Notes: generated from the letters alone by a model not told the origin. A DNA stretch of 64,000 bases from Isoalcanivorax pacificus W11-5 (GCF_000299335.2 NZ_CP004387.1:1798001-1862000); one strand, 5' to 3'; shown: positions 16,870-26,169, counted from the stretch's first letter. Numbers and translations: made by a program.

Positions 16870-17322
16870 TCAGCCCAGGCGCTTGAGCAGTCGGCTGGCG
16901 ATGTCGTCGTCCACATGCTGGATCGAGAGGCGGCTGCGGTTGACCAGCTCCATCCCGGCCAGGGTCGGGTCTGCCTTGATATCGCGCAGCGTCACCGGGT
17001 GTGGGAAATGCCGCCGGTAGGCCACGTCGACGCGCAACCAGCGCGGTGCATCCGGGTCGCTTTTCGGATCGTAGTAGGGGGCTTCAGGGTCGAACTGGGT
17101 CGGGTCGGGGTAGGCGTCGCGCACCACTTCGGCCAGGCCGACGATGGCCGGGACCTTGCAGCTCGAGTGGTAGATGAACACCTGATCGCCTTTTTTCACC
17201 TCGTCGCGCAGCCGGTTGCGGGCCTGGTAATTGCGGATGCCTTCCCAGCCGCAGCGCTGTTCCTGCCTGAGGTCGTCGATGCTGTAGGTGTCGGGTTCGG
17301 TCTTGAACAGCCAGTAGGCCAT
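16870..17322 (-). CDS. EVE domain-containing protein
   Basis: A 150-residue protein that is almost entirely an EVE domain (PUA-like fold). It begins MAYWLFKTEPDTYSIDDL and has GWEGIRNYQARNRLRD, VKKGDQVFIYHSSC and ELVNRSRLSIQHV. EVE domains bind modified bases in nucleic acids; stand-alone bacterial members have no settled role. I took the ATG at 17322, where family similarity begins; the open frame upstream is antisense to prmB. It is transcribed toward amtB and its stop lies next to an NtrC half-site. Confidence 0.93.
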   Translation of the reverse strand: MAYWLFKTEPDTYSIDDLRQEQRCGWEGIRNYQARNRLRDEVKKGDQVFIYHSSCKVPAIVGLAEVVRDAYPDPTQFDPEAPYYDPKSDPDAPRWLRVDVAYRRHFPHPVTLRDIKADPTLAGMELVNRSRLSIQHVDDDIASRLLKRLG

Positions 17323-17455
17323 GGCAGGCGTCCTGCGGTTGCCGGTGATGTCGCCGATCATAGCGGATTCCCGCCGTCGCGGGGCTTTATGGTAATCTTG
17401 CGCGCCCGGGGTGCGCCCCCGGAAACCCCGTTGCCCAGTGAAGACAGGACCGCCC

Positions 17456-18391
17456 ATGCGCATCAGCGAACAGGAACAGCAGCAGGCCAGCAGCACATTG
17501 CTCACGGTGCGTGACTGCCTGCGCTGGGGGGAGAGCGTGCTGCGCCGTGGCGAGGTCTATCTGGGCCATGGCACCGACAATCATGGCGACGACGCGCTGG
17601 CGCTGCTGCTGCATGTGCTGTCGCTGCCCTGGGACAGCGACCCCCGGCTGCTTGACGCCCGGCTGCTGCCGATGGAGCGCGAGCGCTTCGTGGCCCTGAT
17701 GACCCGCCGCGTCAACGAGCGCCTGCCGGCCGCCTACCTGACCGGCACGGCGTGGTTCTGCGGGCTGGAATTCCGGGTCGACGAGCGGGTGCTGATCCCG
17801 CGCTCGCCGCTGGCCGAACTGATCGAACAGCGCTTCGAGCCCTGGCTGAACCCGGATTACGTCGGCCGCGTGCTGGACCTGTGCACCGGCAGCGGCTGCA
17901 TTGCCATTGCCAGTGCCTGCGCGTTGCCGCAGGCACAGGTGGATGCCAGCGACATTTCTGAAGAGGCCCTGGCCGTGTGCCGGGAGAATATCGCCCTGCA
18001 TGGCCTGGAAGAACAGGTGCGCCCGCTGCTGGGCGATGGCCTGTCGGCGGCCGAGGGCCGCTATGACCTGATTATTTCCAACCCGCCCTATGTGGACGCC
18101 GAGGACATGGCCAGCCTGCCGCAGGAATACCGGCACGAGCCGGCGCTGGCGCTGGCCTCCGGCGAGGACGGGCTGGATTTCACCCGGCGCCTGCTGCGCG
18201 AGGCACCGGACTACCTGACCGACGATGGCCTCCTCATCGTCGAGGTCGGCAACAGCTGGGAAACCATGCTGCGCATCTGGCCGGACGTGCCGTTTTTCTG
18301 GTTCGAGTTCGAGCGCGGCGGCCACGGCGTGTTCATGCTGACCCGGCAACAACTGCTCGAACACGCCGACCGTTTCCGCACGGCGGCCTGA
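17456..18391 (+). CDS. prmB: Ribosomal protein L3 N5-glutamine methyltransferase
   Basis: A 311-residue HemK-family methyltransferase. It shows the helical N-terminal domain, then VLIPRSPLAELIE (PrmB-type variant), the SAM-binding VLDLCTGSGCIAIA, and the catalytic NPPY in IISNPPYVDAEDM, which binds the Gln side chain. PrmB methylates a Gln of ribosomal protein L3. The RSPLAE variant and position next to aroC favour PrmB over PrmC; the prmB-aroC pairing is common in proteobacteria. AGGA at 17446-17449 supports the ATG at 17456. Confidence 0.95.
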   Translation: MRISEQEQQQASSTLLTVRDCLRWGESVLRRGEVYLGHGTDNHGDDALALLLHVLSLPWDSDPRLLDARLLPMERERFVALMTRRVNERLPAAYLTGTAWFCGLEFRVDERVLIPRSPLAELIEQRFEPWLNPDYVGRVLDLCTGSGCIAIASACALPQAQVDASDISEEALAVCRENIALHGLEEQVRPLLGDGLSAAEGRYDLIISNPPYVDAEDMASLPQEYRHEPALALASGEDGLDFTRRLLREAPDYLTDDGLLIVEVGNSWETMLRIWPDVPFFWFEFERGGHGVFMLTRQQLLEHADRFRTAA

Positions 18392-18443
18392 GCCAGCGTA
18401 CAATCGCGGTAGCCCCGCACCGACAACACGGACAGAGTGACTT

Positions 18444-19544
18444 ATGGCAGGCAACAGCTTCGGCGAACTGTTTCGCATCACCACCTTCGGCGAAAGCCAC
18501 GGCCCCGCGCTGGGCGCCATTGTTGATGGCTGCCCGCCAGGGCTTGCATTGAGTGAAGCGGACCTGCAGGGCGAGCTGGACCGGCGCAAGCCCGGCACCA
18601 GCCGCTATACCACCCAGCGCCGTGAGCCGGACCAGGTGAAAATCCTCTCCGGCGTGTTCGAGGGCCGCACCACCGGCTGCCCGATCGGCCTGCTGATCGA
18701 GAACACCGACCAGAAATCCAAGGATTACTCCGACATCGCCGAGACCTTCCGGCCCGGCCATGCCGACTACACCTACACGCAGAAATACGGCCTGCGCGAC
18801 TACCGTGGCGGTGGCCGTTCCTCGGCCCGCGAGACTGCCATGCGTGTCGCCGCCGGCGCCATTGCGCGCAAGTTTCTGGCCGAGCGTCTGGGGGTGAAAA
18901 TCTACGGCGGCGTGGTGCAGATCGGTGACGTCCACGCGGAACAGTTCGACTGGTCGAGCGTCAACGACAACCCGTTCTTCTTTCCGGATGCGGCGAAAGT
19001 GCCGGCGCTGGAAGCACTGATCAATGCCCTGCGCAAAGACGGTTCCTCCATCGGTGCCCGCGTCACCGTGTTTGCCGACGGCGTGCCGGCAGGGTGGGGC
19101 GAGCCGGTGTTCGACCGCCTCGATGCGGACCTGGCCAAGGCAATGATGAGCATCAACGCCGTCAAGGGCGTGGAAGTCGGCGACGGCTTTGCCGTGGTCG
19201 GGCAGCGCGGCGAACAGCACCGCGACGAAATCACCCCGCAAGGTTTCCTGAGCAATCATGCCGGCGGCGTACTCGGCGGCATTTCCAGCGGCCAGACGAT
19301 CCGTGTCTCCATGGCCCTGAAACCCACGTCCAGCATTCTGATTCCTGGCCGTTCGGTGAACCTGGCCGGCGAGCCGGTCGAAGTGGTGACCAAAGGCCGT
19401 CACGATCCCTGTGTCGGCGTGCGCGCCACGCCGATTGCCGAGGCCATGCTGGCGCTGGTGCTGATGGATCACTACCTGCGCCAGCGCGGGCAATGCGGTG
19501 ACGTCGCACCCGCCATGACGCCGATTCCCGCCGGCGACGCCTGA
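18444..19544 (+). CDS. aroC: Chorismate synthase
   Basis: Chorismate synthase converts 5-enolpyruvylshikimate 3-phosphate to chorismate, using reduced FMN, as the last step of the shikimate pathway. The 366-residue protein carries all three signatures: [18 protein letters not shown] near the start, [18 protein letters not shown] in the middle and [21 protein letters not shown] toward the end. The length is normal for the family. It lies 52 bases after prmB and is probably cotranscribed. The product feeds the trp genes found further along in this window. Confidence 0.98.
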   Translation: MAGNSFGELFRITTFGESHGPALGAIVDGCPPGLALSEADLQGELDRRKPGTSRYTTQRREPDQVKILSGVFEGRTTGCPIGLLIENTDQKSKDYSDIAETFRPGHADYTYTQKYGLRDYRGGGRSSARETAMRVAAGAIARKFLAERLGVKIYGGVVQIGDVHAEQFDWSSVNDNPFFFPDAAKVPALEALINALRKDGSSIGARVTVFADGVPAGWGEPVFDRLDADLAKAMMSINAVKGVEVGDGFAVVGQRGEQHRDEITPQGFLSNHAGGVLGGISSGQTIRVSMALKPTSSILIPGRSVNLAGEPVEVVTKGRHDPCVGVRATPIAEAMLALVLMDHYLRQRGQCGDVAPAMTPIPAGDA

Positions 19545-19565
19545 CGCCGCACGCCACCTTTCCAC

Positions 19566-19587
19566 CGCGCCGGTACTGACCGGCGCG
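19566..19587 (+). promoter_or_regulatory. Hairpin touching the ribosome-binding site of the MFS gene
   Basis: A perfect 9-bp stem (CGCGCCGGT with ACCGGCGCG, loop ACTG) ends at the first base of the GAGG box of the downstream gene. There is no T-run, so it is not an obvious terminator. It could limit translation or insulate aroC; this is inference. Confidence 0.5.
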
Positions 19588-19595
19588 AGGTGCAG

Positions 19596-20741
19596 ATGAT
19601 GCCCTATTACTGGCGGCTGTCCGGTTTCTATCTGTGTTATTTCTCGGTGCTGGGCACGCTGGTGCCCTACTGGGGGCTGTATTTGCAGGGCGAAGGATTT
19701 ACCGCCGCGCAGATTGGCCTGCTGATGGCCGTGCCCCAGATCACCAAGCTCGGCGCGCCGAATCTGTGGGGCTGGCTGGCGGACCGCACCGGCCAGCGCC
19801 TGCGGGTAATCCGTGGCGGTAATCTGGCAGCTGCGCTGGTGTTCATCAGCGTGTTTTTCGTCGACGGCTTCTGGGCCATGCTCGCCGTGCTGGCCGGTTT
19901 CAGTTTTTTCTGGAACGCGGTGCTGGCGCAGTTCGAGGTGGTGACGCTGAACCTGCTGGGTGACCGCAGCCATCGTTACGCCCTGGTGCGCCTGTGGGGC
20001 TCCGTGGGCTTCATCATCGCCGTGCTGCTGCTCGGTGCCGCGCTGGATTATCTGCCGGTGACGCTGGTGCCCTGGACGCTGCTGGTGCTGCTCTGGGTGC
20101 TCTGGCTGTGCACCCTGGCGATCCCGGCGCTGCCCCCGCGCCGCCCGGTACAAAAGCGCACCAGCCTGCTGGCAATGCTGCGTCGTCGTGACGTGCAGGT
20201 GTTTCTGGCGTGCGCCTTCCTGATGCAGTTTTCCCACGGTCCGTATTACACCTTCTACACCATCTACCTGGATGAACTCGGCATCAGCCGCGGGCAGGCC
20301 GGCATGCTGTGGGCGCTGGGTGTGGTGGCGGAGGTGCTGTTGTTTCTGGTGATGCCGCGTCTGCTGACCGGCTTTTCACTGCGCAGCCTGCTCGTGATCA
20401 GCCTGTTGCTGGCGTCGCTGCGCTGGTTGCTGATCGGCACGCTGGCCGAGCAGATGGCGGTGCTGGTATTTGCGCAACTGCTGCATGCGGCCAGTTTCGG
20501 CAGCTTCCATGCGACGGCCATTGCCTGGGTGCACCGGCACTTCGGCGGCGAGCACGCCGGGCAGGGGCAGGCGCTGTATGCCAGCTTCGGTTTCGGTGCC
20601 GGCTGGGCGGTGGGGGCGTCGCTGTCCGGCCTGATGTGGGAGCGGCTCGGAGCGGACAGTTATCTGATTGCGGCGGGTGCCGCGTTGCTGGGTGCGCTGC
20701 TGGCATGGAAGGCGTTGCACAGTCCTGTCGTGCCGGACTGA
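19596..20741 (+). CDS. MFS transporter, HcaT-like
   Basis: A ~381-residue major facilitator protein with twelve hydrophobic segments. The opening (YYWRLSGFYLCYFSVLGTLVPYWG cut by turns, then GLYLQGEGFTAAQIGLLM) and GWLADRTGQRLRVIRGG match the group related to phenylpropionate permease HcaT. The substrate is unknown; genes of this group are widespread in gammaproteobacteria that lack phenylpropionate catabolism. I chose the ATG at 19596 behind GAGG (19587-19590); an ATG at 19599 and a GTG at 19590 are alternatives. Confidence 0.88.
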   Translation: MMPYYWRLSGFYLCYFSVLGTLVPYWGLYLQGEGFTAAQIGLLMAVPQITKLGAPNLWGWLADRTGQRLRVIRGGNLAAALVFISVFFVDGFWAMLAVLAGFSFFWNAVLAQFEVVTLNLLGDRSHRYALVRLWGSVGFIIAVLLLGAALDYLPVTLVPWTLLVLLWVLWLCTLAIPALPPRRPVQKRTSLLAMLRRRDVQVFLACAFLMQFSHGPYYTFYTIYLDELGISRGQAGMLWALGVVAEVLLFLVMPRLLTGFSLRSLLVISLLLASLRWLLIGTLAEQMAVLVFAQLLHAASFGSFHATAIAWVHRHFGGEHAGQGQALYASFGFGAGWAVGASLSGLMWERLGADSYLIAAGAALLGALLAWKALHSPVVPD

Positions 20742-20820
20742 ACGTCTGTCGGCGGGCTGTGCGCCAGATCATCCCGTGCCCCGCTGAAGCGGGTATCATG
20801 GCGCACGACGTAAACAGGGT

Positions 20821-20967
20821 GTTGAAAAAGCCTCTTTGAGGCTTTTTCAAGCCACCTTTGCGGCACAGGTCCGCAAAGGTGGGCACGGAAAATCAATCGC
20901 TTATCGCGTTTGATTTTGCTGACGGCTTGCTTGAGCCGTCAGCGCAGGCTGTTTTTCAACAGCCTGC
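20821..20967. repeat. Palindromic element with five successive hairpins
   Basis: Five perfect inverted repeats follow each other with little between them. Stem lengths and arms: 13 bp (20822-20834 / 20838-20850), 12 bp (20852-20863 / 20871-20882), 8 bp (20889-20896 / 20910-20917), 10 bp (20918-20927 / 20934-20943) and 10 bp (20944-20953 / 20958-20967). The outer ends also match each other inverted (GTTGAAAAAGCCT against AGGCTGTTTTTCAAC). It lies between two plus-strand genes and looks like a REP/MITE-type element or a structured transcript; no coding potential is evident. Confidence 0.8.
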
Positions 20968-20998
20968 TAATAATCGAATCAATCTTCTGGGGGGAATC

Positions 20999-22792
20999 AT
21001 GAAACGCAAGGGACTGCTGGGTGTTGTTGCCCTGCTGGTGGTCTGTATCGCCGGCTATCTGCTGATGCAACGGGCCGTGGAGCAACGCTACCGTGCCTAC
21101 CTCGCCAAAAGTGCTGAACAGCTCGCCGACGTCGGGCTGAGCTGGCGCCTCGACAGTTACCAGCACCGTCCTTTCGGTGCCAGGGCGGTCTACAGCCTGA
21201 CCACGGCCGAACCCATCGAGGGCTTTGAGTGGCTTGACCGGCTGCGCTTTGAAAGCCTGCTGCATTTCGGTCCTCTGGTGCGTCTTGATGGTCAGTGGCG
21301 CGTTGGGTTGCTCGGTGCACGCGATACCCTGCTGGTGGATGCCCTCGGTGGTGAAGCCACGGCCATGGCGCGGACATTGTTCGGCGACCGTTCGCCGCTG
21401 GAAGGCGAGGCACTGATCGGTTTCGATGACCGCGTCGACTACGTGCTGCGCATCAATCCGGTGGCGTTCGCAGAAGGCGACGACGTGGTGCGCTTCGCCG
21501 GGCTGACGATGCGTGGCGACACGGACATGCAGACGCTGACGGGAAGCGCCTATCTCAGCGGCGGCGAGATGCACATCGATTATCGCGGAACGCAATTCTC
21601 CCTCTCGAACATCAGCGGCCAGGGCACCTTCCAGGACAGCCTCGGCAATACGCCGCTGGGGGACCTCCTGCTCGTCTTCAGCGATCTGCATCTGGCCGCC
21701 CCGATGCAGCCGCCGATCCAGATGGACTTGCACCTTCGCCAGCATTCCCGCGTGGAAAAAGGCCTGCTCGACAGCACCCTGGAAATCTGGATGGAGCAGC
21801 TTCAGTCGCCAGCGCTGGCCGACACACCGCTGGCTTCGCTGGACCGTCTGTATTTCTCGCTCGGCACGCTCGGCCTGGGCGCGGAAGGGCTGGAAGCACT
21901 CGACCCGATGCTGCGCCGCATGCAGACGCTCACTGAAGCCACCGAAGGCGACGACATGCAGGCCGCGATGGACGCCGCCCAGGCGCTGATGCCGCTGTTC
22001 GAGGACATGCTGCAACTGGTGACCCAGCGCATCCTGCAACCGGGACGTTCCGCCGTCACCGCCTCGCTGCTGGCGAGTGCGCAAGCCCGCACCCTCGCCA
22101 GCGTGCAGGCCCGTGCCGACTATGCCGGCCTGCCGCCGTCGGTGACCTCGCTGCAAGCACTGGGTGAAGTTTCGCCACAGGGCTGGTTGCGTGTCGTGGA
22201 TGTCAATATTGATGCCGAACTGGACGCGGCGCTGGTTGAGCAGATGCCACCGGCCTGGCGCGAACAGGCTGGCAGCGTACTGCACGAGCGGGATGACAGG
22301 CTGGGCCTGACGCTGACACTGCATGAAGGTGGGTTGTGGCTCAATGATGAGGCGCTGCCGACAGAGCAGACGCTGGACAACCTGCAGCAACTGTTCAAGC
22401 GTGATGCCGCCGCCGGAGCGGAAGGCGACGTGGCGATGCAGTTCGGTGAGGCCAGCTCTGCCATCTCGCTGGAGATCGAAGGCTATTTCTACGAGGACGG
22501 ACGCCTGCCGGCACGCAGCGAAGCGCAAAAAGTGGTGCAGGAGTTCGCCGCCGATTACGCATTGCCGGTGCGCCTGAGCCAGTACGATGCGGCGCGCGGC
22601 GTGCTTGAGCTGGCACTGATGGACCAGGGCAGCGAGGTGCTGACGCTGCGTATGCAGGCCCGTTTCCCCGGCGAGGACGATGACGGCCTGGTGTACTGGC
22701 AATGCCGCTACGTAACTGTGGACGAAAGCCGGTACGCGCTGTGGTACATGCAGAACTGCGAGACGCTGACGCCGGTGGCCGCATTCGACTGA
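20999..22792 (+). CDS. DUF945 (YdgA-like) family protein
   Basis: A 597-residue protein with an N-terminal membrane anchor or signal (KGLLGVVALLVVCIAGYLLM) and a large periplasmic domain. Features such as AVEQRYRAYLAKSAEQL, the amphipathic strands up to ~residue 250, and the YWQCRYVTVDESRYALWYMQNC end fit the DUF945/YdgA family. That family is large periplasmic proteins of unknown function. The first part of the mature domain may form a long beta sheet. The ATG at 20999 follows a G-rich ribosome-binding site. The tail meets the phospholipase D gene with no spacing. Confidence 0.82.
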   Translation: MKRKGLLGVVALLVVCIAGYLLMQRAVEQRYRAYLAKSAEQLADVGLSWRLDSYQHRPFGARAVYSLTTAEPIEGFEWLDRLRFESLLHFGPLVRLDGQWRVGLLGARDTLLVDALGGEATAMARTLFGDRSPLEGEALIGFDDRVDYVLRINPVAFAEGDDVVRFAGLTMRGDTDMQTLTGSAYLSGGEMHIDYRGTQFSLSNISGQGTFQDSLGNTPLGDLLLVFSDLHLAAPMQPPIQMDLHLRQHSRVEKGLLDSTLEIWMEQLQSPALADTPLASLDRLYFSLGTLGLGAEGLEALDPMLRRMQTLTEATEGDDMQAAMDAAQALMPLFEDMLQLVTQRILQPGRSAVTASLLASAQARTLASVQARADYAGLPPSVTSLQALGEVSPQGWLRVVDVNIDAELDAALVEQMPPAWREQAGSVLHERDDRLGLTLTLHEGGLWLNDEALPTEQTLDNLQQLFKRDAAAGAEGDVAMQFGEASSAISLEIEGYFYEDGRLPARSEAQKVVQEFAADYALPVRLSQYDAARGVLELALMDQGSEVLTLRMQARFPGEDDDGLVYWQCRYVTVDESRYALWYMQNCETLTPVAAFD

Positions 22793-24022
22793 TCAGTGTT
22801 TTTCCGGCCGGCGCACGGTGGCCGTGTTCCACAACGTCTTCAGTTGCAGGATCAGCCGTGTGCCGAACCAGTACCAGAATTTTTCCCGCCAGCGCTGCCA
22901 GGGACGGCGACGCTGCCAGCGATTCGGCGCAACAGGCTGGCTTTCCCGCGCCAGCGACTGCTGCAGCGTGTGCAATTGATGGCAGAAATCACTGTCGATG
23001 ATCTCCACGTTGGCTTCCAGGTTCCAGCTGCTGTTCCAGCGGTCGTAATTGAACGAACCCAGGGTGCACCAGTCATCCACCCGGGCCGCTTTCAGGTGCA
23101 GGAAACGGGGCTGGTATTCCTCTATGCGCACACCGGCCTGCAGCAGCCGCTGGTACAGGTGATGCCCGGCGTAACGCAGCACCGGATGGTCGGTGTTGCG
23201 GCCGGGCACGGTCAGGCGTACGTCGACACCGCGCCGCGCGGCGAGCAGCAGCGCCTTGTACAGTGAACGCGGCGGCAGGAAATAGGGCGTGCACAGCCAA
23301 ACTTCGCGCTGCGCGCGCAGGATGTGATGCACAAAAGCACGCAGCACCGGATTATTGCGGCCACCCCGCGCAGCGCGGACCCTCGCCCAGCCTTCGCAGC
23401 GGCCGGTTTCGCTGGCGCGCGGTGGCGGGTATTTCTGCAGCCGCCAGCGCAGCGCGTCGGTGATCGGGCCGCGCCCGGCCAGCGCCCAGGCCTGCTCGAA
23501 CAGCGCCGCGAAATCCGACACCACCGGGCCGCGGCAGGCGACCATGGCATCGAACCAGGCGTCGTCACCGAAGATGCGCGGGTCACTCTCGTCATTGACA
23601 CAGAAACCGCCGACCCAGGCGCGCCGTCCGTCCACCAGCACCAGCTTGCGGTGATCGCGCACCAGCGCGGCGAGCGGGCGCGCCCATTGCAGCCGGTTGA
23701 AACGGCGTACAGTGATACCGGCCTGTTGCAGCCGCTGCCAGTCTTCCGTGGCCAGCTCGCGGCAGCCAATGTCGTCGAGCAGCATGCGTACGCGCACACC
23801 GTCGGCCACGCGCGTGGCCAGCACGCGCAACCATTCGTCAAACAGTGCGCCGGAGGCGCACAGGTACATTTCGATATCGATGGTTTGCGTGGCGCCCTGC
23901 ATGGCCGTGCGTATGGCGGGCAGAAAACGCATGCCGCCGGCCTGCAGCGTCAGCGTGCACTGGTCGCGCCAGGGCCAGGCCAGTTGGGCGGCGGGTTCCG
24001 GATGTCGGCGGCGGTGCGGCAT
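22793..24022 (-). CDS. Phospholipase D / cardiolipin synthase-like protein (copy 1)
   Basis: A 409-residue protein with two PLD (HKD) motifs: HRKLVLVDGRRAWVGG near residue 123 and HLKAARVDDWCTLGSFNYD near residue 310. Two such motifs form one active site with a covalent phosphohistidine. Length, the absence of N-terminal membrane helices and IDIEMYLCASG point to the ClsB/YbhO type, which makes cardiolipin or other phosphatidyl-transfer products. The C-terminus (FWYWFGTRLILQLKTLW) is amphipathic and could bind membrane. It is a tandem paralogue of the next gene upstream and sits 9 bases after that gene's stop. Confidence 0.9.
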   Translation of the reverse strand: MPHRRRHPEPAAQLAWPWRDQCTLTLQAGGMRFLPAIRTAMQGATQTIDIEMYLCASGALFDEWLRVLATRVADGVRVRMLLDDIGCRELATEDWQRLQQAGITVRRFNRLQWARPLAALVRDHRKLVLVDGRRAWVGGFCVNDESDPRIFGDDAWFDAMVACRGPVVSDFAALFEQAWALAGRGPITDALRWRLQKYPPPRASETGRCEGWARVRAARGGRNNPVLRAFVHHILRAQREVWLCTPYFLPPRSLYKALLLAARRGVDVRLTVPGRNTDHPVLRYAGHHLYQRLLQAGVRIEEYQPRFLHLKAARVDDWCTLGSFNYDRWNSSWNLEANVEIIDSDFCHQLHTLQQSLARESQPVAPNRWQRRRPWQRWREKFWYWFGTRLILQLKTLWNTATVRRPEKH

Positions 24023-24031
24023 GGCGGGCCT

Positions 24032-25216
24032 TCAGCGTAGCGCGTGCAGCAGGCGCAACAGGCGCGTGCCGAACCAGAACATCAGGCTCTCGCGCACCCG
24101 GGCGAAGGGGCCACGACGGCGCCATGTCGCGTGGTCAATGTGCCTGCATTCCTGTTGCAATTGCTGGCGCAGATCGTCCAGTGCACTGCACAGCTCTTCG
24201 TCACACCATTCAATATTGGCTTCGAGATTCCAGTTGCTGTTCCAGCGATCGTAGTTGAACGAGCCCAGCGTGCACCAGTCGTCCACCCGCGCTGCCTTCA
24301 TGTGAATAAAGCAGGGCTCGAATTCGTGAATCTCGACGCCGGCACGGAGCAGCCTTGCGTACAGGTGCTGGCCGGCGTAGCGAATGACCGGATGGTCCGT
24401 GCAGTCACCGCATATCAGCAGCCGCACGGTGACCCCGCGCCGGGCGGCCCGTTGCAGTGCCTTGTACAGCGGTCGCGGGGGCAGGAAGTAGGGCGTGCAC
24501 AGCCAGATCTGTTCGCGGGCGCGGCCAATGCGCCGGATAAAGGTACGCAGCAACGGATTGCGCTTGCCGCCCCGCGCGGCGCTCAGGCGCGCCGACGGTG
24601 TCTGCGCCGGCACGTCGTCCTGGCTGTGAACGACATCGCGGTGCAACCGCCAGCGCAGTGCACCGTGCAGTGGGCCGTTGCCAGCCAGTGACCACACTTG
24701 CTCGCACAGTGCGAGTACGTCCTTCACCACCGGGCCTTCGCAGCACACCATCAGGTCACGCCAGGCATCGTCGCCGCAGAGGGCTGCGGCATAGTGGTCG
24801 TCCAGACCCATGCCGCCGGTCCAGGCGTACTGTTCATCAATGATGATCAGTTTGCGATGGTCGCGGATCAACGCATTGAGCGGATGCCCGAAACGCAGCG
24901 GATTGAACCAGCGCAGGGTGACGCCACTCTGGTCGAGCCGGTCACGGTCGCGGCGGCTCAGCCCGTGGCTGCCGGCATCGTCGAGCAGCACACGCACCTG
25001 CACACCGCGCGCGACGGCGTCGCGCAGTATTGCCAGCCAGTCTTCAAACAACTGGCCACTGCTGCACAGATACAGCTCGATGAGGATGCTGCGACGTGCG
25101 GCCTGCAGTTGTGCACCAATGGCCGCCAGGAAATCATCACCCCCGGGCACCAGACGTGCCGTGCACGCACTGCGCCAGGGCCAGCTCAGGCGGGCCGGGG
25201 GTGTCTGTCGCGTCAT
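24032..25216 (-). CDS. Phospholipase D / cardiolipin synthase-like protein (copy 2)
   Basis: A 394-residue paralogue of the adjacent downstream gene, with the same plan. The HKD motifs are HRKLIIIDEQYAWTGG and HMKAARVDDWCTLGSFNYD. Shared blocks include LCTPYFLPPR and a C-terminal MFWFGTRLLRLLH. The two copies clearly arose by tandem duplication and have since diverged. The start ATG overlaps the fghA stop by four bases (ATGA), so translation is coupled to fghA. Expected role: phosphatidyl transfer in membrane lipid synthesis; the exact substrates are unknown. Confidence 0.9.
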   Translation of the reverse strand: MTRQTPPARLSWPWRSACTARLVPGGDDFLAAIGAQLQAARRSILIELYLCSSGQLFEDWLAILRDAVARGVQVRVLLDDAGSHGLSRRDRDRLDQSGVTLRWFNPLRFGHPLNALIRDHRKLIIIDEQYAWTGGMGLDDHYAAALCGDDAWRDLMVCCEGPVVKDVLALCEQVWSLAGNGPLHGALRWRLHRDVVHSQDDVPAQTPSARLSAARGGKRNPLLRTFIRRIGRAREQIWLCTPYFLPPRPLYKALQRAARRGVTVRLLICGDCTDHPVIRYAGQHLYARLLRAGVEIHEFEPCFIHMKAARVDDWCTLGSFNYDRWNSNWNLEANIEWCDEELCSALDDLRQQLQQECRHIDHATWRRRGPFARVRESLMFWFGTRLLRLLHALR

Positions 25217-26088
25217 GCGTCGGCAGGCTCCGGTGTCAGGCCCAGGTGGCGGGCGTGATAGCGGAGGTGGTCATTGATGAAGCTGGCGATGAAGAAATAG
25301 CTGTGGTCGTAGTCGGCATGGCGGCGCAGGTGCAGGGTGTGGCCGTGTTCATGGCAGACCTGCTCCAGCCGCTCGGGGCGCAGCTGTTCGGTAAGAAAGT
25401 TATCGGCTAGGCCCTGGTCCACGAACAGGGGCTGTGTCGATATGCCCGAGGCCACCAGCGCGCAGGCGTCCCAGGCCTGCCAGCCGCTGCGGTCCTCGCC
25501 CAGATAGCCGCTCAGGGCCTTGATGCCCCAGGGGCAGTCCATCGGGTTCACGATCGGCGCAAAGGCGGAAACGGCATCATAGCGGCCGGGCTGTTTCAGT
25601 GCGCACACCAGCGCGCCGTGGCCGCCCATGGAGTGGCCGCTGATGGCCTCGCGGCCGTTGACCGGGAAATGGGCCCGGGTCAGCGCCGGCAGTTCGGTCG
25701 TCACGTAGTCGTACATACGATAATGCGACGCCCAGGGGGCCTCGGTGGCATTCACATAAAACCCCGCACCGGAGCCGAAATCGTAGCTGTCATGCTCGCC
25801 CGGCAGATCGGTGCCGCGCGGGCTGGTGTCCGGGCAGACGATGGCCATGCCGAGCCGTGCGGCCAGCCGTTGGGCGCCGGCCTTGGTGACAAAGTTTTCG
25901 TCCGTGCAGGTCAGGCCGGACAGCCACCAGAGCACGGGCACCGTGCCTTTTTCCGCCTGCGGCGGCAGGTAGATGGCAAAGATCATCTCGCAGTTGAGCA
26001 CCTCGGAACGGTGCCTGTAGCGTTTCTGCCAGCCGCCGAAGCAGTGGTGCTGGCTGAGTAATTCCAGGCTGGTCTGGTCGCTGTGCAT
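25213..26088 (-). CDS. fghA: S-formylglutathione hydrolase
   Basis: This esterase-D-type enzyme hydrolyses S-formylglutathione to formate and glutathione in formaldehyde detoxification. The 291-residue protein shows the family features: LSGLTCTDENFVTKAGAQR, PDTSPRG, GAGFYVNATEAPW, the nucleophile elbow ISGHSMGGHGAL, and the His in DYDHSYFFIASFI. GGAGGGG precedes the ATG. The usual partner, glutathione-dependent formaldehyde dehydrogenase, is absent from this window. Instead, two phospholipase D genes follow with overlap, which is unusual. Confidence 0.95.
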   Translation of the reverse strand: MHSDQTSLELLSQHHCFGGWQKRYRHRSEVLNCEMIFAIYLPPQAEKGTVPVLWWLSGLTCTDENFVTKAGAQRLAARLGMAIVCPDTSPRGTDLPGEHDSYDFGSGAGFYVNATEAPWASHYRMYDYVTTELPALTRAHFPVNGREAISGHSMGGHGALVCALKQPGRYDAVSAFAPIVNPMDCPWGIKALSGYLGEDRSGWQAWDACALVASGISTQPLFVDQGLADNFLTEQLRPERLEQVCHEHGHTLHLRRHADYDHSYFFIASFINDHLRYHARHLGLTPEPADA

Positions 26089-26169
26089 GGGGCCCCTCCG
26101 TCAATGCGCCTGAGCATGGCGCGTGGCGCGGCGCTCTGTCGAGCCTGCCCGCGCCGGTTTATAGAATGA

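Noticed and set aside
18333..20237. 634-codon open frame on the minus strand
   Set aside because: It covers prmB's end, aroC and part of the MFS gene in antisense and has no recognisable domain or ribosome-binding site.
20939..22702. 587-codon open frame on the minus strand
   Set aside because: It is antisense to the DUF945 gene, begins inside the palindromic element, and shows only low-complexity His/Gln/Arg composition.
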